Positions 34,434-45,305 of a stretch of 64,000 nucleotides of DNA are shown one piece after another. A model generated the notes under the pieces. That model had not been told where the DNA came from. It worked only from the letters and a program-made list of their open reading frames with translations, and did no database searches. Numbering within the stretch: position 1 is the first letter of the stretch; each line of letters starts with the position of its first letter. Origin of the DNA: Crocodylus rhombifer (taxonomy: Eukaryota > Chordata > Crocodylia > Crocodylidae); assembly GCA_038503035.1 (NCBI GenBank), contig JAVSML010019128.1:1-64000 (forward strand), in the 5' to 3' direction. Made by a program: the position numbers and the translations under genes.

Positions 34434-35622
34434 GCAATAGAAAACTAGCCAGGCTACACAACAATTTCTTCAAAGAGCTGAAACTCAAAAAGGAATCCTA
34501 TAAAATGGGAAACTTGGTCATAGTATCATGGAAGAATATAAAAGTATCACACAGCCATACAGGGAGAAATTTAGCAAGGCCAAGGCACAGTTTGGGGAGC
34601 AGCTCATTAGGGACATAAAAGGTAAAAAAAAGGGATTCTACAGGTATCTCAAAAACAATAGGAAGAGTAGAGAAACCATAGGTCACTTACTGAATGTAGA
34701 AGGTAATCAGGGGATCAATTAAGGAACTATCTAAATGCCTTCAAGTTGGCCAATGGGATGCACCCAAGAGTACTGAAGGAATTGACTGAGGTAATTTTGG
34801 AGCCATTGGCTGCCCTCCTTGAGAACTTGTGGAGGTCAGGTGAGGTCCTGGATGACTGAAAAAGGGCAAACATAGTGCTTATCTTTAAGAAAGAGAAAAG
34901 GAGAATCCACAGAACTACAGACTAGTCAGCCTGACCTCGATACCTGGGAAGATCATAGAACAGGTCCTCAAGCAATCCACTGTGAAGCACCTAGAAGAAA
35001 ACAAAGTTGTCAGGAAAAGCCAGTCTGGATTCACCAAAAGCAAGTCATGCCTGAACAACACAATTTCCTTGCATTATAAAATGACGGGTTCTGTGGATGA
35101 GGGGAAAGAAGTGGATGTGGTATACCTTGACTTTAGGTTGTGTCCTACAACATTCTTATTAGCAAACTGTGGAAATATAAACTAAACAATAAAACTGTAA
35201 GGTGGATACCTCACTGGCTGAATTATCATACTTACTACGTAGTCCTCAATGGCACTGGGAGGAGGTACCAAGCAGGATCCCTAGCAGGTCTATCCTGGGT
35301 CTAGTATTGTTTAATATCTTCATTAATGATTTGAATGATGGCATCAAGTGCACACTGAGATATTTGTGGATGACACCAAGTTGGCTAGAATTGTGAATGC
35401 TCAGGAAGGTAGGGTGAAGATCCAAAATGACCTGGATAGATGGAGAAATGGTCCACAGCCAATAAGGTGAGATTCAACAACCTCCTGCACTTGGTGTGAA
35501 ATAACTTCATGCACAGATACAGAATGGGGAATAAATGGCTAAGCTGCAGTACCACAGAGAAGGACCTGGGGGTTACAGTGGACCACAAACTAAATATGAA
35601 CCCACAGGATGCTCTTGTTGCC

Positions 35623-35643
35623 AAAAAAAAAAAAAAAAAAAAA
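35623..35643 (+). repeat. Run of 21 A inside CR1
   Basis: An uninterrupted A-run sits between gctcttgttgcc and gccaacatcatcc, where other CR1 copies have a short purine codon stretch. Probably a microsatellite expansion after insertion. Confidence 0.9.
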
Positions 35644-36346
35644 GCCAACATCATCCTGGGCTATATTGCCATGAGCTTCACTTGCAAATGAAGGGAAGTG
35701 ATTTTTCTGCTCTATTCAGCACTGGTGAGGCCACACCTGGAGCAGCATGGTCAGTTTTGGGCCCCACATTTCAAGAAGGATGTGGATACATTGTAAAGAT
35801 TCCAGCTCAAAGTAAAAAAATGATTATATTCCTGGGAAGCAAGATTTGAGGAAAGGCTGAGAGAGTTAGGGTTATTAATTTGGAGAAGAGAAGACTGGGG
35901 GCAGGGGGTGGGGAACAGTTTTCAAATACCTGAAGGAAGATTATGAAGATGGGCTTTTCTCTGTGGCTGTAGGAGACAGAACTAGGAGCAATAGCCTCAA
36001 GTTGTATCAGGGGAAAGTTAAATTGGAGATTAGGATGAACTTTCTATGACTGGTCAAGCCATGGAACAGGCCACCTAGAGAAAGTGTGGAATCTCCTTCC
36101 TTTGAAACTTTCAAAAGCAATTTAGATGGACACTTGGCTGGCCTGGTTTATTCAGGGATGATCCTGCCTTGAGCAGGGAACTGAACTAGATAACCTTGGG
36201 AGGTCCCTTCCAGCCCAATTTGCTTCTGATTCTTATATCGATACTGCTTTCCTGCTAAGCCTAGGCCCACAGGCTGAAAAACAAGCCCTGTGCACTCACT
36301 CCCACTCTGTGCTAGCTGACTAGCAGGCATTTTATATGGCTTAGAG

Positions 36347-36579
36347 TAGGGGTAGGTGAAATTTTCAGGCTATAGGCCAGAATAACCAACCCCAGATTAA
36401 AGGTGAACCAATGGGTGGATGCCAGGATCCCACCATTGCTGCTGCTTGTCTCCACAGAAGCATGGGGAAACTACCTGCAGCCAAAGCCCCCTGCTGCTGA
36501 ATGCTGCTGAAACCCCATGTCCATTGGCTACATCCAGTGGGTCTGTGGGAAAAATCCAGCCCACAGGCTATCAGTTGTG
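36347..36579. mobile_element. Short hAT-like element
   Basis: Flanked by gcttagag and gcttagaa, 7 of 8 identical. The left end taggggtaggtgaaattttc and the subterminal ccagcccacaggctatca correspond to the cagGGGTGGgcAAA...GGCCCACaGGC pattern of the 13753-14619 element, with mutations. No coding content. Confidence 0.72.
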
Positions 36580-37654
36580 GCTTAGAAGAACAGTCCTGAG
36601 GGCATGCTCCAATGCTACTCTCAGCCCTTTTCTCTGTAGGCAGAGTTTATCAGAGATATGCCAGATTAAGCAGAGACATGGCATGGAAATGGCCTAAGTT
36701 GTGTTCCAAGACAGTGGCATACTAATCAGCATAGATTTTTGCTAAGCAGCTTGGCAAAGGCTCCATAACTGAAAAATCCATACCATCCTTTATTTTAAAG
36801 TGTTCCAATTTAGTCATTTAAAAACAAAATGTGATGCTATTAAAAAGCAGCTGGTAATGAGATCAGAGAAAACGAATAATTCAGAAGTATTTTATCTAGC
36901 AGATTTAGCCCCTTTCTCCTCAAATTCATTCCTTATACAAAATTATTTGCTCTTTTTAACTCTGTGATTGATTTGAAACAATCTTCTGCAGCCATTTCAT
37001 ACTTTATATGCCCTATTTATGTTAGAGGATTCACATAGTCTAAGGATGGCAAACAGATATCAAAGAATAATAACTAGTCTTCCCTTGCTGTGTTGCCAAG
37101 TGGAGGCAAAATCCTGGCCGGATAAGAGCAATGTTCCTCATATTGAAAAAGTTGAAGCTCGCTGCACTGATCTATGCTATTTAGTTTGCATAGCTTAGAT
37201 AAGTCACCTGGTTTTGCTTCTGCTTTTCAAGTGGCCGAGTATGCAGACACTTTCAGCAAACATGAATTAAAAATTCATTTCCTGCAAACAACCAGGTGCA
37301 TAAATTTAAAATTCACTTCCCTTAAACATTTGTGTCAGTAAATCTTGGGCATGCTAATGTCACAGAGAGAGAAGGTCTACAAGATGTAAAATTGTTAAGA
37401 ATGTGACTATTGATGTGCAGAAAAGTGTTGTAATTGTTTATTTTTGCTTAGCTTTGTTTTGTTTTCTCTTTGTATTCTTCATCCTGCTCCATCTTAAGAA
37501 ATCATATTTCTTAGATTCAAACATTTGAGGTCCTTTTACTTGTTTCTCTACTATCATATATGCCATCACTTGTTTACAGTGCCCCTCTGCTGTCTACGTT
37601 GCGCAGATGGGGCGATCCTTATGCGTAAGAATGAATTAAAACCTATTTGACATC
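36580..37654. other. Unassigned AT-rich stretch
   Basis: No gene or repeat recognised. Confidence 0.5.
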
Positions 37655-37800
37655 AATTCCAAAAGGACACCTGAACCTGTGAGGGAGACTTTAACCTCCC
37701 TGATCTCAGAGTAGCTGTTCTTAGACAACAAAACTTTCAAAACCAACTTGAACTACAGAACAAAAAATCACCCACTGACTGAATTGTGTTAAATGCAGTT
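37655..37800 (+). pseudogene. Penelope-like endonuclease relic
   Basis: From about 37683 one frame reads GDFNLPDLRVAVLRQQNFQN and then QLELQ, the segment that follows the GIY-YIG core in Penelope-like endonucleases (compare GHFSQENHSLSTLTVLVLQG at 12513-12806). A stop follows soon after. The core upstream is not preserved and no 3' tail was identified. Confidence 0.6.
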
Positions 37801-40703
37801 TAGACCAAATGTACAGATCCTTATCCCGTTACCTGGATTAGCTTTTATAAACCTTATGTCCCCCAATGGGTTAACTGCTTTGTTTTTCCTCTCTTCTAAC
37901 TGCTTTGCCTCTTCCAGCAGTGCCTGCTCCTTGTTCCTCCCCCTTCCCTGCCCTTTGTATTCTAATCACTGCTTCTATGTAGAAGCGATGCTTCCTACAG
38001 TTTGTTCTCAGCATTTTCTGAAATAATATGCTTCTTCTGATATAGTCTATAAGGTACAAATCTACACTGCCTGCAAATCTACCCTGAAATCATAAAAAAG
38101 GTCAACCCAGGCAAACACACTGGCTTTGCCCAGCCTCAAGAGCAATTCTACCAAAAGATATCGGTAGCCACAGAATATATTTCTGACTCTGCAAAATATT
38201 ACGAAATAAATAGCAATACTCCCAAAGTATAAGCAGCCAACATTTTGCAATCAAGTCTCAGGTTTACTTGAGGTTTGGTTATCAGAAGAGTGGAAACTTT
38301 GATTCTCGAAGTCAGGAGTAAATGAATGCACATCATAGGGATGTTATGACCATTTAATCGTTTTTCCATAAGAAAAGATTAAAATGCCTTAGTTATGCTA
38401 GATTAAATGCTCATTCGATAATTGCAATGGACAGTATGCTTTCAGAGTAGGAGAATTAAATTAAAAGAAAGACAACTACAGAAAATGTACTAGTGGTAGA
38501 ATTAGAGAATGTTTCATCAGTTCCTGATGTCTCTACAGTAATGAATCTGTCAAAAGATAATAATATTTTAGTGAAAGGTGTGATTGGATAAGTCACGTTA
38601 TTTATTAACTGTTACCCTAAAATATCACTTTTGTCTTATTATTAAAGAATGGTTAGAGGGCAGCAGGGATGCCTGACACAAAGCATTAAAAAATGGATTA
38701 TGGCTATAACAGGCCTTGGAGTGTATATGCTATGCTGTAAACTCTGTGGCGTAACTTGCTAATACCTGATGACTGTGAGCATTCAAGAAACTGTAAACTA
38801 GCAGAGACTGTATCCAAGTTCCTTAGATTGATATAGTAATTCACCCAGTGCATTTAGATAGCTCCCCAGAGCTATGTTTGTCAGAACAGCTTAACTGTCC
38901 ACATCTATGTCCTTACCATCTAATCTTGATTTTCAAAGCATTGCAATTAAATACACTTTTTTCCTCTCCTTTTTTCTTTTTTTGTATGGTGGTGGTAATG
39001 GTGGTAGGCAGAGGATGTATCACTGTGCAGTAAGCAGCACCAAAAAAATCTCAGAAAGATCACAGACAGTTATATGGTGGTTCCCAAACATATACTATAT
39101 TATCATGAGTCTACACTGATCCAGCTGTATTCCTGAGTGAAGAATAGATCTTTAAAAGTCCCATATGTAGACTAAAGAGGAAGATTCTGATATGAAAAAG
39201 AACAGATTTAAATTCTTCAGTGCTTAACATTATACAAAAACCTGAGCTAACTACATAGACAGGGTACATAAATCATCATCCATTTTCTTTGTCTATGTAA
39301 AAGACTCAAAAAATAAAAAGGGGGAAATGTTGATTATTCAGTCACTTGGTCATATAAATTATTTAATATATTCTCCTTCTGTGTTTCCTAAACCCAAATT
39401 AGCTGTTACAAGTGGGGTTTTGCCCTACTGTGCTGTACTGCAGGACTTATTGGTTACTTACAATATTCATTCTTTCCTGTGAATATGGCTGTAAGATCAC
39501 CTCACGCTGATAAAGTGCAAGATACGGAGTTGTGTATAGTAGAAGCTTTTACACAACAGAATGTAGCAGGCTTTATCTAACTATGTAAGATCGGCTAAAA
39601 CGATTCCTTAACTTCATTCATAAATGAAATGTAACCTGTATTTCCAGAAGGTATTCCGATTAAGAAAAGATGCAAGGTCACCAATTATTCCAAGAAAAGA
39701 AAGTACCTTGGAGAATGAGAAACACCTATTCACAGTGGATACATTCACTGATAAAAGCACTACTATTTGGTAGAGATATGATTTTAAATGATTCAAAGGG
39801 CTGTGCTAAGTACGGGTCTTTCACACATTTACAATGCCACAGTGCTTTTTTAATATCAGAGCTACATTAGCTCTGAACTAGGACACCACTAGCAAGTCAT
39901 TGATTTTTCCACCCTCATTGCCAAAAGAACTGCCATTATTTTGAGGAATGACAACGTAACATCGGAAAATGCTGATTGCTAGCATCCCCAAAATATTTCT
40001 AAATATATGACTGTCCTAGGCAGTCTGCAATGTTTGCAGACAAGTCAAGCATTCTGTCATGGGACATCTAACATGGTAGCTCCCAGGGCTACAAGGAGAT
40101 TGTCACGTAACATCAGCTTGATATATGACATTGGTTCCCTGGTGTACCGTACAGTTCTTATATGCCAGGGGTTTGCTTATGAGACATGTGGGGATAGAGG
40201 GTAAAATGATTAAGACATCATGCTGGGGATGCTGAGGTATCAACTAAAGTGTTGGTCGTGACTTGCACTGATAGCTGTCCAGGTGCAAATGGGTATCTGG
40301 TGATTTAGATTGGGAAGTCAAAGCAGCTGGATATAAAACTGGCTTATGTAGCATTGGCTGCCAGAACTAGCGTGGCTTAACTACAGCAGTCCAAAGGGCA
40401 TCCAAGACTGAGGCAAACCCTCACAGAAGTGTGTGGGCAAGATCTGCTTCTCTGTGGGGTTCTCAAGAGCACTGTGGAAGCTGTAGAGACATAACCTAAT
40501 TTCCAGAATAAGACTCATTTGTTTGTGCCTTGCAGTTGTGTGTGATGCTTGAAGTGGAGATTTTGATCGATCCTTGGGTAAGTGATTGCCTACAACTGCA
40601 GGGAACCGGAATTGATGGTTCAAGAGGCCCAATTCAGTCCTACATTCCCATGTGTTGCTCTAAATGTATGGTTCTGTTTCATATTACGTATTGGCAGTGT
40701 TGC
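37801..40703. other. Unique AT-rich non-coding DNA
   Basis: No transposon or exon recognised in about 2.9 kb. Short frames on both strands look like chance. Confidence 0.5.
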
Positions 40704-40925
40704 AATAAGCTAGCTTTACCAAGAGTAAGGGATGATCCAGCTGTAGGCATATAGGATTGGTTTATAAAGTATTAGCCTAACTCTGACCCTACTGATGTGT
40801 GCATGTGTGTGTACACACCCACTGTACCTACTATATAGTATAATATATATACTTTTGGAATAAGCTAACTTTAACAAACATTAGGGATGCTCCAGCTATA
40901 GGCATATAGACTCGGTTTATATATA
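40704..40925. repeat. Diverged direct duplication, period about 155 bp
   Basis: The stretch starting at 40704 (aataagctagctttaccaag, gatccagctgtaggcatata) recurs from 40859 (aataagctaactttaacaaa, gctccagctataggcatata). The units are about 65 bp and are separated by about 90 bp that contains a tgtgcatgtgtgtgtacaca tract. Confidence 0.75.
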
Positions 40926-41159
40926 CTGAAGACAAGGCGCACGTAAGGTGCTGAAACAAAGCAAGGTGAACCAACCACTTTCTTCTGCTACAGGAACTGA
41001 GTATAGGCAGAATAGATCTGCCTTTAAGTGCCAGTTGGCCACCATAATCCAGGCTCACTGCCTAATTCTGGTTTCCCCCAAATAATACACTGGTCACTTC
41101 TGACAAAAATTGAAGAGGACTGTACTTAGGCTGAGAGGCAGAAGTTGGGATTTATATAG

Positions 41160-41276
41160 TTACATATGTACAGCAATGGAAGCTATACATGCAGATGTAC
41201 ATGTGCACATGTTGCATGAGTATGTGAGCACACATGTGTACATGTGTGTGTGCACACACACATACAAATACACACA
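41160..41276. repeat. Alternating purine-pyrimidine tract
   Basis: Mixed TG, CA and TA steps, for example acatgtgtacatgtgtgtgt followed by gcacacacacata. The tract contains self-complementary segments and could adopt Z-DNA or cruciform. Confidence 0.7.
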
Positions 41277-44036
41277 AAAGATCATTCTTGCAGAGTTAAA
41301 ATGCCCGTCAGTCTGTGCACCTATTTAGAAATTATGTCAAAGATTTACCAGCATCTACATCATATATATTTTAGAATAGAGAGGCCAGAGACTAGAGAAA
41401 ATGACAAGCAATGAATAGAGATTGTTTTCAATATTTCAGAAACGGATTAATGTTATTTGCACACCAGCAAAGCTAGAGTTAACATAATCCATAAATGCTT
41501 CCTACAAAGCAATTATAGCAGTTCTTAAAAGGGTCTTACTTTGCACAGCCATAACTACACAACAAAGCAGTGGAAAATCAGGATCATTTAACTATAATGA
41601 TGCTGAGCAAAATAAATATTTCTACAGAAACCTCAGTGTGCTGACTAATACATAAATAACAAGACATAATGAAATGATTGACTTAAGGCATGAGAAAATC
41701 CAGACTGGAAAATAATCCATCTCCTAATACTCAGCAGTGGCAACAGCAACATATTATTTTGAAGGGAAAAGAGAAACACTTCATAAAGATGCTTGTTTTT
41801 CAGGTCATCAGTACTAAGTAATTTTTTTTTGTTTTTATGCCATTCCCCCATTCCATTGTCTCCAGACCAGAAAACCCTGTAACTACTCTTGTACCAACTG
41901 GAATGTAGTCTGGTCCTAAGGTGAAAGAGAGATGTTTTCCCTTGATTGCCAAATACTCACTGACCTTGCTTACCTACCATCACACCTCTAGACAGTTTCA
42001 GTGATAGACAGAACATACTGGGAGTAAAAGTGCTCAGAGAAGCCACACACATACACACACACACACACACACTTCCCCCCACCCCATTGGAAGTTATGCA
42101 TGCATCAGTAGCAGTGATTAGAATATGGCTGTTGTAGTTCTCTGTTATTTATTACAGAAATTCTTGGTGCAAGCAACAACAATGTACAACAATCTGATAA
42201 ACAGTACAATTTTTTCTTTCAAGGTCAGTTCCAAGAAACCCTTGCTAGAATCAGCTAATTAATTTTGGCCTCTTTAACTACAAGGTATTTGAAGCCACAT
42301 GTTATGAATCATTTTCAGTTGAGATATTAAAATCAGATTACAAGAGAAAAGCCTTGTAAATATTTGCCTTCAAATGAGTCTAAGAATAAATATATATTCA
42401 GTAATTCATCCATATTTAGCAGATATTAGAGAGACAAAGCATAGCTTTAAATTCACTTATCATTTTATACAAAGAGGGGAAATATGAAACTTGGCTTGAT
42501 TAGCTTGTTTCTTCCTATGCTTTGTAATACCTTATTAAAATTTGAACTTTGAAATTGATATTATCAGTCAAATAATGTCAGTAGAAATATTTAATCTGTG
42601 GTTAGAGCTTTAGTTAATAGAAGTTTTATTTGAAGTATTTTATGTCCAAAGGGAAAAAATAATAGAAAGAAAGCCTAGAATTGACTCGGAAGGTTGATTT
42701 TTACTTCTGTGATTCTATTTTAAAACCCTACATAACTTGCTGCTAAGAAAAACTCTCTGAATCTATCCCCAATTAGATTTATAAGATTATTTTACTTTCA
42801 TTGGGGAAAATGTTCCATTTTAGTCTGGGAGGTATTCAGGTCTTGATGCTTTGCAAGGTTCAAATGGCCCATTGCATTAAGCAGACAAAGACTATACTGT
42901 TGTGTATAGCTGGGAGAAACTCAAAAGAGCTGTTTTCTTTTTTCTTCTTTTTCCCCTCCTGATAACATTTTAACAATTAAGGAAACCCTGTATAGCATAG
43001 AAATTGAATAGGAAAATCACTGATTCTTACCTGGTTCTTGACAAGTCAGTAGAGTTAATTAATTTAACAACAAGTTTATAAAGCTCTGAAAGCTCTAATC
43101 CAAAAAAAAATTGAATTAGATATATAATTGCTGACAATATTATAATAATTTTACAAGAATGAGGCTATTTATATAGCCTCCAAAGGGAAGTGACAAATAA
43201 AAATCACTTCTGAGTTTTGGCAACATAGGGGCTGCATTTATGGAAACCTGAGTGACTGTCACTCATAGCTTTCCATTTTGTGGTATAGTAATGTCACTGG
43301 AAATAGACTCCAGTCTCTCTGTAAAGTAGCTTTTCATCTCCACTGACATATACACCAAATTCTGCGGAGCGCACCATATAAAGAGATACATATGAGAGAG
43401 AAGGAATCATGAACTCTTGCTGTGCATTGTTGTTTTTCCACTAAAATATACAAATTGGCAGCTCTGTCACTTATGAATTCACATGGATAGATTTCCTCTT
43501 GATAAGACCATTTTATACCAGCAATTTTAAAAGAAAGAAAGTAAGGCAGGAAGAATGAAAGACAGGAAAGCAATGTTTCATGTAGGATGCAGTTTATTGA
43601 AAATCACAGTTTCTCACAGTTTGTAAAGGAAATAAAATGCAACTGTTCATTTCATAGAGAATCTGATTTCACAATCACGCCACAATTTTTAAAAAGGGGG
43701 TTAAAACATTTAAAAGGCTTCATTCATCCATGCACTGTTTAAAGAGCTCCTTACGTGAAGAGAAAGCATAGAAATACTTCATATAGGCAACAACATGCTG
43801 ATGTTCCAAGTGGTCTCAGACATCCTTTCTGACAGTCAGTGCCTCTTTCTCTCTGTCACATACATTGCATTTCCACATTATATATTAGCAGGCCACAACT
43901 GTTATGGTCAAAAAGGCAAGAAAATGAAATATGCCACATCAGGCTGTTTGACACATTTTTAAATCTGACAGTGGTTGTGATTTCTAAAATATTTCTAAAT
44001 CTCCATCTTGAAAGCAAATATCAAGTATAGTTAGGT
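41277..44036. other. Unique AT-rich non-coding DNA with a CA microsatellite
   Basis: A (CA)n tract lies at about 42045-42072. The interval 42540-43150 is complex AT-rich sequence that might be a conserved non-coding element; nothing in the sequence proves it. No gene. Confidence 0.45.
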
Positions 44037-44442
44037 GTCTACTTAACTTGTGGTGAGAGAAAGTAATTTTCACGTCTTGGTCGTGGCCTGAAGAACTGAT
44101 TTTGTAGTCATTGCAGTGGCCCCACCCCACCACCATCTTGACTGCTGGCCGCCCTTTGTGTGGCCCTACCCCTCAGCACTGATTTGTAGATTGACATGAG
44201 AGGGCAGCTGCCATCTTGCCTGCTGCCCTTTAGCCTGTCTTACCAGCCAGCGTCTTCCCCTCCTGGGCAGACTGTAAACCCAGGCTGTGAGGACCTCTGG
44301 CTCACACTGGGGAGACAACATTTTATTTTTATTACTTTTTTGTTTGATTTCCTGGGAAATCACGGCCAACGCCATTTTTTCACCGAGACTGATGTTTTAC
44401 ATGGTTTCCATAAAAATCGTGAAACCACAATTTAAGTAGGTC
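44037..44442. mobile_element. TIR element with CTACTTAA termini
   Basis: Left end gtctacttaacttgtggt and right end aaccacaatttaagtaggtc are inverted. Further inside, ttttcacgtcttggtcgtgg mirrors tttccataaaaatcgtgaaa partly. The middle is GC-richer than the flanks. No transposase. Confidence 0.65.
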
Positions 44443-44820
44443 CTTAAGTATAGTGTTCAGAGCCCTTAAGTAACAACCAAGTTCTTTCCTCCTCTTAAAC
44501 TTCTCTTAGACCTTTTTAAACTGGTCAAATTGGATACTGCTCTACCTTGTGCCAGTCATGTACCACACTGGCTAGCCCAAGCACAGGTCAATGAAGGAAA
44601 TAGCCAAAAAATCCTGACGAAAATAATTAATTTTATTAATGTAATAATACATTTTGTAAAAGCCTCTCAAGTTCTAAAGCTTTAAGACTTACAGTTTCAG
44701 ACTTCCCCCTCTTAGGCATGAGAACTAGAAGCTTACCATGTTTTACATGCTGCCACATAAGTGCAGGACTTCAAGAACTGGAGGGTTAAGAAAAATCCCA
44801 AATATTGCAAGGCTTATAAT
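44443..44820. other. Unassigned stretch
   Basis: No feature recognised; its last 8 bases form the left target duplication of the next element. Confidence 0.5.
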
Positions 44821-45305
44821 CAGGGACTTGAGTTTTCTCTAATAAAAAAAATCCCCAATTTTCAAGTAAAAAAGTAACCCGAAATCCACATTTTTCCACG
44901 ATCAAAATGAAACACCACTATATCTATATCTATAGATATAGATATGTCTATTAGGGCTGTGTGAAGCTTCAGTCCCTGAGTCAATTCGGCAGAGATTTGG
45001 CCCGATTCAGGGGCCAAATCTCTGAATCCGAATCGAATCAGAGGACCCTTTAATCTCTCCGAATCAAATCAGAACCCTCCGAATCCATTCAAAGAGATTT
45101 AGAAATTTTCAGTGATTCAGACATAGAGAAATCTTTAAATGTCTATCTACATATCTATCTACATATCTATCTACATATCGATATAGCTATAGATATAGAT
45201 ATAGTGGTGTTTCATTTTGATCATGGAAAAATATGGATTTGGGATTACTTTTTTTAACCCAAAAATTGGGGATTTTTTTTTTATCAGAGAAAAGTAGGAT
45301 CCCTG
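44821..45305. mobile_element. Fold-back hAT element with about 120-bp arms
   Basis: It starts cagggacttgagttttctct and ends agaaaagtaggatccctg, with exact flanking duplications cttataat at 44813-44820 and 45306-45313. The arms continue as inverted copies through tccccaatttt, gtaacc, aaatccacatttttccacga and tcaaaatgaaacaccactat up to the tatctatagatata core. The middle (about 44950-45130) has gggctgtgtgaagcttcagt and gaatccgaatcgaatcagag, the style of the 33292-33759 element, so it may be an insertion. A TATC-type microsatellite (atctatctacatatctatct) fills 45141-45180. RNA from it would form a very long hairpin. Confidence 0.88.

Larger units (their letters stand above)
33828..36240 (+). mobile_element. 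Older CR1 LINE, about 2.2 kb plus a nested insertion
   Basis: Pre-RT linker segments are seen at 34520-34720 (YREKFSKAKAQFGEQL, KKKGFYRYLKNNRK). Reverse transcriptase motif A, VDVVYLDF, lies near 35125, LFNIFINDLNDGIK near 35315, and the C-terminal region follows to tagataaccttgggaggtcc and cttccagccc. Many stops and indels show an older age than the 23420-25626 copy. It hosts a hAT insertion (34263-34433) and a 21-A run. Confidence 0.92.

Noticed and set aside
45141..45180. Regular spaced repeat resembling a tiny CRISPR-like array
   Set aside because: It is a simple atctatctacat microsatellite with no unique spacers, in eukaryotic DNA.
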